From: a bacterium | GTDB lineage: Bacteria; Zhuqueibacterota; QNDG01; DTFT01 | DNA: 36,368 nucleotides | NCBI GenBank assembly: GCA_016933415.1 | Contig: JAFGAX010000156.1 | Coordinates: 1-36,368, forward strand | Direction: 5' to 3' | The notes under the pieces: model-generated | Database searches by the model: none | Told to the model about the DNA's origin: nothing | The model's input: only the letters and a program-made list of their open reading frames with translations | Shown here: positions 23,679 to 31,114 of the stretch, piece by piece | How the letters are laid out: every line of letters starts with the position of its first letter | Position numbering within the stretch: position 1 is the first letter of the stretch | Translations under genes and position numbers: made by a program

Positions 23679-26021
23679 TTGTTTTTACTTCGATTAAAGC
23701 CGGCGGCGCTCATCCTCGCCGCGATTCTGATTTGCCGTCCGTCTCCGCTTTCCGGCCAGGAAACCGCGATCGGCAAGCTTCTCGGACTGAATGTCACAGG
23801 CAACAGGACATCTGAAGCCGGAGTGGTCAAGCTCAGTTCGGGCTTGACCGAAGGGTCATCGGTCACCATCGAGGACATACAGCGCGCAGTCAAACAACTC
23901 TGGGCCCTGGGGATTTTTTCGGATGTCCGGATCCTCCGCGATATCCGGACGCCGGACGGCGTGTTCCTGACCCTTGCGGTGGAGGAATATCCCCGGCTGG
24001 AAAGGCTGGAGATTTCGGGCAACCGGAAGCTGAAAAAAGACGACATCGAGAAGGAGCTTTCCCTTTTCCGCGGACAGGTCGTGAATCCCAGTCAAACGGC
24101 CAGGGCCCGGAAGCAGCTGATGAAGATGTATTCCGAGAAGGGATACACCCTGGCGCAGATCGAGGTGACCGAAGAACCCTCGGAGAAGGAAGGCCGGGTC
24201 GTTCTCAAGCTCAGTATCGACGAAGGCCGCAAGGTGCAGATCAAACGCATCCGATTCGCCGGCAACGAGGCCTTCACGGACAAGAAACTCCGCAAGCAGA
24301 TGAAGGATACGAAAGAGGACGGATGGCTGAAAGGCGGGGATTTCGACCGGGAGAAGTTCGAGACCGACAAGGACAAGGTGGTTGAATTCTACCGGAACCA
24401 TGGGTACCGCGACGCCGAACTGCTCGGCGACACCCTCTACTACGACGCGGAGAAGAAGGATCTTTTCATCGACATCACGGTATCCGAGGGGATTCGGTAT
24501 TATTTCGGCCGCATCACCTTCGAGGGCAATGCCCTGTTCGCGGAACATCAGCTCCGCGGGATGCTTGATTTTTCCGAAGGGGAACCGTTCAGCCAGGAAA
24601 AATTCGAAAAAACGATCGGCGAGAAGATCGGCGGGGGATATTCGGATCTCGGATACATCTCGGCACAGATCAATCCCATCGAGACCCTGCGGGGAGGGGA
24701 CACGCTCGATGTCCATTTCGCCATCCAGGAAGGCGACCCGTTCTCCATCCGCAAGATCCTCATTTCCGGGAACACGCGGACCAAGGAGAAGGTGATCCGC
24801 CGCGAGATCCGGATTCAGCCGGGAGACGTGTTCAGCAAGGAGCTGCTGGTCCGCAGTGCGCGGGAACTCATGATGCTCAACTATTTCGCGAACGTCATCC
24901 CGGACGGCACGCCGGTCGGCGAGAACCAGATGGATCTCTCCTTCAAGGTGGAGGAGAAGTCCACGGACACGGCGAACCTCTCGGCCGGGTACAGCGAGCT
25001 GTACAAGCTCATCGGCTCTGTCGGGCTCGGGATGAACAACCTGTTCGGAAACGGCCAGCGCCTCTCCCTGGACTGGAATTTCGGCAAATCGTACCGCTCC
25101 TTCAACATCGGCTTCACCGAGCCCTGGTTCCGGAACACGCCGACCCTGGTCGGATTCGACCTGTTCGACACACGGAGCGAAGCCTATTACATCCCCTACA
25201 GCCAGAGCAGCCGGGGGCTGTCACTGCGTTTCGGCAAGCGGCTCTCCTGGCCGGACAACTATTTCCGGGGAGACTGGATTTACCGCATCGACGAGATCTC
25301 CCTGGGGGATTTCGAGGATTACATCGTCGAATCGAATCCCAACGGAATCGTCACGGAGGATTATCCCCTCATTTCCAGCGGCATCACCCAGGTGATTTCG
25401 CGGAACAGCCTGGATCAGCCGGAGTTCCCCACGCGGGGCTCCCAGGTCAGTCTCACCTCCGAGATCGCGGGCGGCCCCTTCGGCGGGAATGTCGGGTACA
25501 TCAAGCAGGTTTTCAGCGCGGAATTCTTCATGCCCACTTTCGTGCCCAAGCTGATTTTGCTGGGCCGGGCCATGGGCGGGCACCTGTACCGGCTGAACAC
25601 GGACAGCCGCATCCCGTACACAGATTATTTCTACATGGGCGGCAGCGGACTCTCCAGGTCCACGCCCCTGCGCGGATACGAGGACCCGCTGTCCAGCAGT
25701 TCCTACTACAGCTATGGATATTACACGGAGACCGAAGGCGGCAAGGCCATGTTCAAGACAACCGCCGAGCTCCGGTTCCCCATCATCCCCAACCCCACGA
25801 TGTACGGCCTGCTCTTCGCGGAGGCCGGCAACACGTGGAGGGATCTCGGCCACACGGATCTGTTCGGCCTGCGACGGAGCGTGGGTGTGGGCGCGCGTAT
25901 TTATATGCCCATGGTGGGCATGATCGGCTTTGACTACGCCTACGGATTCGACAACCTGAATGCGTTGGGAGAAAAGACGGGCAAGTGGAAGCCCCATTTT
26001 GTGTTCGGCCGGAGTTTCTGA
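23679..26021 (+). CDS. bamA: Outer membrane protein assembly factor BamA
   Basis: This 780-residue Omp85 protein inserts beta-barrel proteins into the outer membrane. A signal peptide (LILAAILICRPSPLSGQ) precedes about five POTRA domains (roughly 30-420), and the C-terminal 16-strand barrel (roughly 430-780) ends in a terminal phenylalanine (VFGRSF). GFDYAYGFD and GGSGLSRSTPLRGYEDPL are Omp85 features. The start is TTG at 23679, supported by GGAGG at 23670-23674; no in-frame ATG lies upstream of the signal peptide. It is followed by the skp-like gene and then lpxD, the classic order of outer-membrane biogenesis clusters. Expression from its own promoter seems likely. Confidence 0.96.
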   Translation: MFLLRLKPAALILAAILICRPSPLSGQETAIGKLLGLNVTGNRTSEAGVVKLSSGLTEGSSVTIEDIQRAVKQLWALGIFSDVRILRDIRTPDGVFLTLAVEEYPRLERLEISGNRKLKKDDIEKELSLFRGQVVNPSQTARARKQLMKMYSEKGYTLAQIEVTEEPSEKEGRVVLKLSIDEGRKVQIKRIRFAGNEAFTDKKLRKQMKDTKEDGWLKGGDFDREKFETDKDKVVEFYRNHGYRDAELLGDTLYYDAEKKDLFIDITVSEGIRYYFGRITFEGNALFAEHQLRGMLDFSEGEPFSQEKFEKTIGEKIGGGYSDLGYISAQINPIETLRGGDTLDVHFAIQEGDPFSIRKILISGNTRTKEKVIRREIRIQPGDVFSKELLVRSARELMMLNYFANVIPDGTPVGENQMDLSFKVEEKSTDTANLSAGYSELYKLIGSVGLGMNNLFGNGQRLSLDWNFGKSYRSFNIGFTEPWFRNTPTLVGFDLFDTRSEAYYIPYSQSSRGLSLRFGKRLSWPDNYFRGDWIYRIDEISLGDFEDYIVESNPNGIVTEDYPLISSGITQVISRNSLDQPEFPTRGSQVSLTSEIAGGPFGGNVGYIKQVFSAEFFMPTFVPKLILLGRAMGGHLYRLNTDSRIPYTDYFYMGGSGLSRSTPLRGYEDPLSSSSYYSYGYYTETEGGKAMFKTTAELRFPIIPNPTMYGLLFAEAGNTWRDLGHTDLFGLRRSVGVGARIYMPMVGMIGFDYAYGFDNLNALGEKTGKWKPHFVFGRSF

Positions 26022-26024
26022 GCC

Positions 26025-26092
26025 GCCGGACGGGCCTTTCAGGAAACCGTTCCACGGCGCAGCAGCCCGGCCTGCCGGACGGGCCCGGAACG
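26025..26092. repeat. 12-nt direct repeats and GC-rich hairpin between bamA and skp
   Basis: GCCGGACGGGCC occurs at 26025-26036 and again at 26074-26085. CGTTCC (26048-26053) and GGAACG (26087-26092) can close a stem with an inner GCCCG/CGGGC pairing. There is no U-tract, so it is not a normal intrinsic terminator. Confidence 0.45.
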
Positions 26093-26130
26093 CGGCTGCA
26101 GGGGAGGCTGTCGCCCGGATCGCAGTTCCG

Positions 26131-26161
26131 TTGACAGCCGCACAGTCGCCTTGAACATATG
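26131..26161 (+). promoter_or_regulatory. Possible promoter of the skp-lpx genes
   Basis: TTGACA (26131-26136) is perfect, but the best -10 candidate is CATATG (26156-26161) at a long 19-nt spacing. It is plausible because it sits just upstream of the skp Shine-Dalgarno sequence, but it is weak. Confidence 0.3.
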
Positions 26162-26185
26162 AACACCCATATAGGAGGACTCATC

Positions 26186-26746
26186 GTGTCGCATTTTTCC
26201 AAGACCCAAACCCGCGTTCTCGCGATGCTTCTCGGAGCGGCCCTGGCCGGATCCGCCGCAGGACAGGCCAAGCTGGGTTACGTGGATTCGCCCAGGATTC
26301 TCGCCAGTTACGGCCCGGCCCTGGACGCGCAGAAGAAGCTGGACGGGGAAAACACGCAGTGGGTTCAGGAACTCCAGAAGATGCAGGAAGACCTGCAGAC
26401 CATGCAGCAGAAGCTGGAACAGCAGAGCCTTCTGCTTTCCGACGCCAAGAAGCGCGAAAGCGCCCAGGAACTGCAGAATCTTGCGCTCAAGGCCCAGCAG
26501 TTCCAGCAGGATCACTGGGGCGACCAGGGCAAGTTCTTTCAGCGCCGCGGCGAACTGCTCCAGCCGGTATTCGACAAGATCAACGAAGTCATCAACAAGG
26601 TCGGCGAGGAAGGCGGCTACGATTTCATCTTCGACACGCAGGCCGGAAATCTGCTCTACGCGAAATCGTCGCATGACCTGACCGCGGACATACTGGCCAG
26701 GCTGGAAAAGGAAAGCGCCTCCACCGCGGGCAAGGCCAAGAACTGA
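26186..26746 (+). CDS. skp: OmpH/Skp-family periplasmic chaperone
   Basis: This 186-residue protein binds unfolded outer-membrane proteins in the periplasm. The GTG at 26186 is preferred because AGGAGG (26173-26178) is 7 nt upstream; an ATG at 26159 would put that site inside the gene. The signal peptide (LAMLLGAALAGSAAGQ) is followed by KLGYVDSPRILASY, the start of the OmpH fold, then a long Gln/Lys/Glu-rich coiled coil (~45-115; LQKMQEDLQTMQQKLEQQS) and a conserved C-terminal return helix (YDFIFDTQAGNLLYA). It sits between bamA and lpxD, the standard place. Confidence 0.93.
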   Translation: MSHFSKTQTRVLAMLLGAALAGSAAGQAKLGYVDSPRILASYGPALDAQKKLDGENTQWVQELQKMQEDLQTMQQKLEQQSLLLSDAKKRESAQELQNLALKAQQFQQDHWGDQGKFFQRRGELLQPVFDKINEVINKVGEEGGYDFIFDTQAGNLLYAKSSHDLTADILARLEKESASTAGKAKN

Positions 26747-26752
26747 GCGGCC

Positions 26753-27796
26753 ATGACACGGACGCTCCGTGATTTGGCGGCTCTCTCCGGGGGGGAGCTG
26801 AGCGGGGACGGCGGTGTAATCATTACCGGACCCGCTAAAATCGAGGATGCGGGCCCGGGCCAGATCACCTTTGTCGCGAATTCCAAATACGCGCATTTTC
26901 TGGCTTCCACCAGGGCTTCAGCCGTTATTCTGCCCCGGGACATGGAAGCGCCCGGGAGCATGCCGGTTTTGCGTGCGGACAACCCCTATTTCTCGTTTCT
27001 CCTCATTGTACGGGCATTTTTCCCGGAAAAACCCTTTCTGGCCCCGGGTATTCACCCCACGGCCGTGGTCGGGGACGGCGTCCGCATGGGCGATGGCGCG
27101 GCCGTCGGACCCCGCGTGGTCATCGGAAACCGCTGCTCCGTCGGGGACGGCACCCAGTTGCTCGCGGGCGCCGTGCTCGGGGACGACGTCACCATCGGGA
27201 AAAACTGCGTCATTCACGCGAACGTGAGCCTTCGGGAAAGGGTTGTCGTGGGCGACCGCGTCATCATCCATGACGGCACCGTGGTCGGCAGCGACGGATT
27301 CGGTTTCGCGTTCGAAGGGGGCCGTTACCGGAAGATTCCCCAGGTCGGAACGGTTGTCATCGAGGATGACGTGGAAATCGGCGCGAACACGGCCATTGAC
27401 CGGGCGACGCTGGGTGAAACCCGCATCCGCGCGGGCGCCAAACTCGACAATCTGATTCAGATCGCGCACAACTGCGTGGTCGGCGAACACACGGCCATCG
27501 CCGCGCAGGCCGGGCTTTCCGGAAGCACGGTGATCGGCAGGGGCGTGCGCATCGGCGGGCAGGCCGGTTTCGCAGGGCACCTGCAGGTCGGCGACGGTGC
27601 GGCTGTCGGCGCCCAGGCGGGCGTGGACAAGTCCGTCCCCGAAGGGATCATGGTCTCCGGGGCTCCGGCCCGGCCGCACCGGGAGGAAATGCGCGCAGCG
27701 GCCGCGGTCCGGCAGCTGCCGAACTGGATGAAAGAGATCCGCAGGCACATCCGTCAGCTTCAATCGAAAGAAAAGGAATCTGAATCCACATGCTGA
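26753..27796 (+). CDS. lpxD: UDP-3-O-acyl-glucosamine N-acyltransferase
   Basis: This 347-residue enzyme adds the N-linked acyl chain in lipid A synthesis. It begins with an LpxD N-terminal domain (~1-100; GPAKIEDAGPGQITFVANSKY) and continues as a left-handed beta-helix of hexapeptide repeats. The catalytic His239 lies in DNLIQIAHNC, at the same number as in the Escherichia coli enzyme. A C-terminal helical segment (REEMRAAAAVRQLPNWMKEIRRHIRQLQ) forms the trimer tail. It starts 6 nt after skp and overlaps lpxC-fabZ by 7 nt. Confidence 0.96.
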   Translation: MTRTLRDLAALSGGELSGDGGVIITGPAKIEDAGPGQITFVANSKYAHFLASTRASAVILPRDMEAPGSMPVLRADNPYFSFLLIVRAFFPEKPFLAPGIHPTAVVGDGVRMGDGAAVGPRVVIGNRCSVGDGTQLLAGAVLGDDVTIGKNCVIHANVSLRERVVVGDRVIIHDGTVVGSDGFGFAFEGGRYRKIPQVGTVVIEDDVEIGANTAIDRATLGETRIRAGAKLDNLIQIAHNCVVGEHTAIAAQAGLSGSTVIGRGVRIGGQAGFAGHLQVGDGAAVGAQAGVDKSVPEGIMVSGAPARPHREEMRAAAAVRQLPNWMKEIRRHIRQLQSKEKESESTC

Positions 27797-29187
27797 AGAA
27801 CCAGCGCACCCTTGCCAAACCCTGTTCCCTGTCCGGCACCGGACTTCACACCGGGAACAGAACCACGGTCACGTTCAGGCCGTCCGCCGAGAATACGGGC
27901 ATCCGGTTCAGGCGCGTCGACCTGCCGGAGAAGCCCGAGATACCGGCCGACATCGATCACGTGGTCGACAATCTGAGGGACACCACCATCGGCCAGGGCG
28001 GCGTGCAGATCCGCCAGGTCGAGCACGTTCTCGCGGCAGTGTACGGGCTCGAAATCGACAACGTGGTCATCGAGCTCGATTCCAACGAACCGCCTGTCGG
28101 GGACGGAAGCGCGATGCCCTTCGTCGAGATTCTGCAGCGGGCCGGATTCGAGGAGCAGGATTCGCCGAAGGATTATCTCACCATCGAGGAGACCATCGCC
28201 TATTCCGACAAGGAGAAGGGCATCGACATGGTGGTCTTTCCATCGGACGATTTCCGCATCACGTTCATGGTCGACTACCAGAACCCGGCGCTCGGCACCC
28301 AGTACACGTCCATGTATTCCCTGACGGACGAATTCGTGAAGGAGTTCGCGTCGGCCCGGACCTTCTGCTTTCTCCACGAGGTCGAGGCGCTTCACGACAA
28401 GGGTCTGATCCAGGGCGGAAATCTGGGAAACGCCGTGGTCATCATCGACCGCAAGCTGGAAAACAACGAACTCCAGGCTCTCGCCAGGAAGTTCGGGCTG
28501 AAGGATGAAATCGTCCCCGGGTCGACCGGCATTCTGGGCGGAAAGGAACTGCGGTATCCCAACGAGCCCGTCCGGCACAAGACGCTCGACCTGATCGGGG
28601 ACCTCGCGCTGATCGGCCGGCCGCTCAAGGCCCACGTCATGGCCGCGCGGTCGGGCCATGCCGCGCATGTCGAGCTGGTCAAGCAGATCCGGAAGCTCTA
28701 CAAGAAACAGCAGATCACCCACAAGTACCAGACCCAGCCGGCCAAGAAGGGCGTTTTTCTGGACGCCCAGGCCATTCAGCGCATCCTTCCCCACCGCTAC
28801 CCGTTCCTGCTCGTCGACCGGATTGTGGACCTCATTCCGGGAGAGCGTGTGATCGGCATCAAGAACGTCTCCATGAACGAGCCGTTTTTCACCGGCCATT
28901 TCCCCTCGCATCCCATCATGCCGGGCGTGCTCATCGTGGAGGCCATGGCCCAGACGGGCGCCATCCTCATCCTCGACTCCATCGAGGAGCCGGAGAAGAA
29001 GCTCGCCTACTTCATGTCCATCGACCAGGTCAAGTTCCGAAAACCCGTCGTGCCCGGCGACCAGCTGCAGATCGAAGTGTCCCTGGTCCGCTCGCGGGCC
29101 AGTTCGTACAAGATGGCCGGCAAGGCCTATGTCTCCGGCGAACTGGTGTGCGAAGCGGAGCTCATGGCCGGCATCGTCAACCGCTGA
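27790..29187 (+). CDS. lpxC/fabZ: Bifunctional LpxC deacetylase / FabZ dehydratase fusion
   Basis: This 465-residue protein combines two enzymes. Residues ~1-300 are LpxC, the zinc deacetylase that commits to lipid A: His79 in RQVEHVLAAVYG, His263 and Asp267 in RHKTLDLIGDLALIG, and His290 in RSGHAAH. Residues ~320-465 are FabZ, 3-hydroxyacyl-ACP dehydratase: LPHRYPFLLVDRI and FFTGHFPSHPIMPGVLIVEAMAQ, with His370 and Glu384 as catalytic residues. There is no stop or frameshift between them. The linked reactions compete for the same 3-hydroxyacyl-ACP pool, so the fusion could set the balance between lipid A and fatty acids. This fusion is known in Bacteroidota, Chlorobi and related FCB groups. 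Confidence 0.97.
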   Translation: MLKNQRTLAKPCSLSGTGLHTGNRTTVTFRPSAENTGIRFRRVDLPEKPEIPADIDHVVDNLRDTTIGQGGVQIRQVEHVLAAVYGLEIDNVVIELDSNEPPVGDGSAMPFVEILQRAGFEEQDSPKDYLTIEETIAYSDKEKGIDMVVFPSDDFRITFMVDYQNPALGTQYTSMYSLTDEFVKEFASARTFCFLHEVEALHDKGLIQGGNLGNAVVIIDRKLENNELQALARKFGLKDEIVPGSTGILGGKELRYPNEPVRHKTLDLIGDLALIGRPLKAHVMAARSGHAAHVELVKQIRKLYKKQQITHKYQTQPAKKGVFLDAQAIQRILPHRYPFLLVDRIVDLIPGERVIGIKNVSMNEPFFTGHFPSHPIMPGVLIVEAMAQTGAILILDSIEEPEKKLAYFMSIDQVKFRKPVVPGDQLQIEVSLVRSRASSYKMAGKAYVSGELVCEAELMAGIVNR

Positions 29188-29209
29188 CCCACCCATTCCA
29201 GGAGGACCG

Positions 29210-29983
29210 TTGACCACGCTTCATCCCACCGCCATCGTCGATCCCGGCGCCCGGCTCGCGGACAATGTGTCCGTGGGGCCCTTTTCCATCGTGGAAAAGG
29301 ACGTGGAGATCGGCGAAGGGACCCGGATTCACGGGCACTGCTACATCGCCGACGGCGCCCGCATCGGACGCGACGTGCAGATCCACAACGGTTCCGTGGT
29401 GTCTTCCGTGCCGCAGGATCTCAAGTTCGCGGGCGAGGAAACCGTTCTCGAAATCGGCGACCGCACCGTGGTCCGGGAGTTCTGCGACCTGAACCGGGGC
29501 ACGCACGAGCGGGGGAGCAGCAGGATCGGGGAGGACTGCTTTCTCATGGCCTATGTGCACGTGGCGCATGACTGCTGGATCGGGAACAAGGTCATTCTGG
29601 CGAACGCCGTCCAGCTCGCGGGCCACGTCACCATCGAGGACCGCGTGTCGGTCGGCGGCATGTCGCCCGTGCATCAGTTCTGCAGAATCGGCCGGCACGC
29701 CTTCATCGGCGGCGGATTCCGCGTGGTGCAGGACGTGCCGCCGTACATCCTGGCCGCGGGCGAGCCCCTGACGTACAAGGGACTCAACATCGTCGGTCTC
29801 CGGAGGCGCGGTTTTTCCCAGGAATCCATCGCGGCCCTGCGCCGCTGCTACCGGTTCGTTTACCAGTCCAAGCTGAACACCAGCCAGGCGCTTGACCGCA
29901 TCCGGAACGAGATGGAGCTGACGCCTGAAGTTTCGGTCGTACTGGAATTTATCGACAAGAGCGAACGGGGCGTTATCCGTTGA
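29210..29983 (+). CDS. lpxA: UDP-N-acetylglucosamine acyltransferase
   Basis: This 257-residue enzyme performs the first step of lipid A synthesis. The beta-helix of hexapeptide repeats starts at once (HPTAIVDPGARLADNVSVGP) and contains QDLKFAGEETVLEIGDRTVVREFCDLNRGT. The catalytic histidine is His120 in HVAHDCWIGNKVILAN. The helical C-terminus includes GLNIVGLRRRGFSQESIAALRRCYRFVYQ. The TTG at 29210 is chosen because AGGAGG lies 4 nt upstream and the alignment to LpxA begins there; the upstream ATG at 29129 lies inside lpxC-fabZ without support. It is the last gene of the cluster; lpxB does not follow. Confidence 0.95.
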   Translation: MTTLHPTAIVDPGARLADNVSVGPFSIVEKDVEIGEGTRIHGHCYIADGARIGRDVQIHNGSVVSSVPQDLKFAGEETVLEIGDRTVVREFCDLNRGTHERGSSRIGEDCFLMAYVHVAHDCWIGNKVILANAVQLAGHVTIEDRVSVGGMSPVHQFCRIGRHAFIGGGFRVVQDVPPYILAAGEPLTYKGLNIVGLRRRGFSQESIAALRRCYRFVYQSKLNTSQALDRIRNEMELTPEVSVVLEFIDKSERGVIR

Positions 29984-30006
29984 AGAATCCCGCCGTCCCG
30001 TCCCGC

Positions 30007-30220
30007 TGCGCGGGATCAAGCAACAGATGCTGTTTTGATTGAAGACTGCGCGGGATCAAGCAACAGATGCTGTTTTGATTGAAGACTGCGCGGGATCAAG
30101 CTATTCTATTCACGAATTATTGAAGACAAGCGGTAGTGTATAACAGGAAACTTGGATGATGGACGCCGCCCGCTTCGCGGGATCAAGTTATTCTGTTTCC
30201 AAAGTATTGAAGACAAGCGG
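30007..30220. repeat. Family of four 40-41 nt repeats
   Basis: Two perfect 40-nt tandem copies lie at 30007-30046 and 30047-30086. A third 41-nt copy directly follows (30087-30127) with the same start (TGCGCGGGATCAAG) and end (ATTGAAGAC) but a different middle. After a 46-nt gap a fourth copy (30174-30214) matches the third at 12 of 18 middle positions, and both are followed by AAGCGG. In the identical pair the middle forms a hairpin (ATCAA-GC-AACAG-ATG-CTGTT-TTGAT). No cas gene is near and the repeats abut without spacers, so this is not a CRISPR array. Confidence 0.85.
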
Positions 30221-30240
30221 AGGGGGATTCGACTCGTGGA

Positions 30241-30307
30241 GCGGCCAGAAGCCCAATCTCCGATCATCCGGATAAATTGGGACCAGAATGAACAGGCTTC
30301 TGGCCGC
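30241..30307. repeat. Nested inverted repeat upstream of lipM
   Basis: Outer arms GCGGCCAGAAGCC (30241-30253) and GGCTTCTGGCCGC (30295-30307) are perfect 13-bp complements. Inside are CCAAT/ATTGG (30253-30257, 30276-30280) and TCCG/CGGA (30259-30262, 30269-30272). The element ends 15 nt before the lipM ATG. It lacks a U-tract, so a leader structure, a repeat relic or a protein-binding cruciform are all possible. Confidence 0.7.
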
Positions 30308-30322
30308 CCGAGTAACGCCGCC

Positions 30323-31114
30323 ATGCAGGCCTGGCGATGGATGGACGGGGGGGAGGCCGCGGGCGCGGTTCACATGGCCGTTGATTCGGTCCTGCTGGAA
30401 AACCCCTCCCGGCTGAACGTTCCCACCGTCCGGATGTACCGCTGGAAGCCCGTCTGCCTTTCCCTCGGAATCCATCAGCGGGACTGCCGTGTCGATTATC
30501 CCGCCTGCCGGCGGGACGGCGTGGATGTCGTCCGCAGGCCGACGGGCGGGCGCGCCGTTCTGCACTCGGATGAAATCACGTATGCGGTTGTCTTTCCGGT
30601 TGAAAGCGAAACGGGCGGCCTGCCGAAACAGGATCTGTATCGGAATGTCAGCGAAGCAATTGTCCGCGGCCTTTCCGGCCTGGGCCTTCCGGTGAGTTAC
30701 GAGAAGCGATCGGGCCGTCCGCCCTCCCCCCGCGATCCCTCGGCGGCCATGAGCTGTTTCAGTTCCGCGGCGCGCTGGGAAATTCTGCTCGACGGCCGCA
30801 AACTCGTGGGAAGCGCGCAGAAGATCGCGCCCGCCGGGGTGCTGCAGCACGGATCGATTCTCACGGGCGAGGGACACCGGCGGCTGGGGGATTACCTTTC
30901 CGGAGGACACGTCGCCGGGGACCCGGCGGTTTCCATCAAGGCGTTCATGGGTCGCGAGGTTCCATTTGAGGATATCGCATTCGCTGTCCGTTCCGGTTTC
31001 GAGTCCGTTTTCCGGATCCGTTTTGAAACCGCGGTTCTGACCGACGAGGAGGAGCGTCTGGCGCAAACAGCCGTTCCGGGTCACGCGCTCTCCGGAACCG
31101 GAGCCGCTGCATGA
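30323..31114 (+). CDS. lipM: LipM-like octanoyltransferase / lipoate-protein ligase family protein
   Basis: This 263-residue protein of the biotin/lipoate ligase fold is likely to move octanoyl groups from acyl-carrier protein to GcvH or other lipoyl domains. MQAWRWMDGGEAAGAVHMAVDSVLL at the N-terminus, VRRPTGGRAVLHSDEITYAV, and MSCFSSAARWEILLDGRKLVGSAQK fit LipM; Cys145 in SCF corresponds to the LipM active-site cysteine. LplA-type lipoate ligase is the alternative. The ATG at 30323 matches the family start but has no Shine-Dalgarno sequence; a further ATG at 30338 is possible. A run of seven Gs (30347-30353) near the start could allow slippage. It overlaps dxr by ATGA. Confidence 0.82.
   Translation: MQAWRWMDGGEAAGAVHMAVDSVLLENPSRLNVPTVRMYRWKPVCLSLGIHQRDCRVDYPACRRDGVDVVRRPTGGRAVLHSDEITYAVVFPVESETGGLPKQDLYRNVSEAIVRGLSGLGLPVSYEKRSGRPPSPRDPSAAMSCFSSAARWEILLDGRKLVGSAQKIAPAGVLQHGSILTGEGHRRLGDYLSGGHVAGDPAVSIKAFMGREVPFEDIAFAVRSGFESVFRIRFETAVLTDEEERLAQTAVPGHALSGTGAAA

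Larger units (their letters stand above)
29984..30322. other. Non-coding stretch between lpxA and lipM with repeats
   Basis: This 339-nt gap holds no convincing gene. An in-frame extension of lipM back to 30152 crosses the repeats and has no coding features. The gap contains short hairpins of the CCCGC-loop-GCGGG type (30002-30014 and 30169-30181), four related 40-41 nt repeats (30007-30214) and a nested inverted repeat (30241-30307). No clear terminator with a U-tract and no promoter for lipM was found. Confidence 0.7.

Noticed and set aside
27760-29217. 485-codon minus-strand frame opposite lpxC-fabZ
   Set aside because: It mirrors the real gene on the other strand, has no recognisable domain and no ribosome-binding site; it results from strong codon bias.
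30007-30214. CRISPR array
   Set aside because: The units abut or are irregularly spaced, the middles do not behave as unique spacers (two are identical), and no cas genes are present.
30215-30250. tRNA-like fragment GGATTCGACTC
   Set aside because: It resembles a T-arm by eye but no acceptor stem, D-arm or anticodon arm can be built around it.
30152-30322. N-terminal extension of the lipM frame
   Set aside because: The added 57 residues translate the repeat elements and do not resemble the family; the conserved fold begins at 30323.
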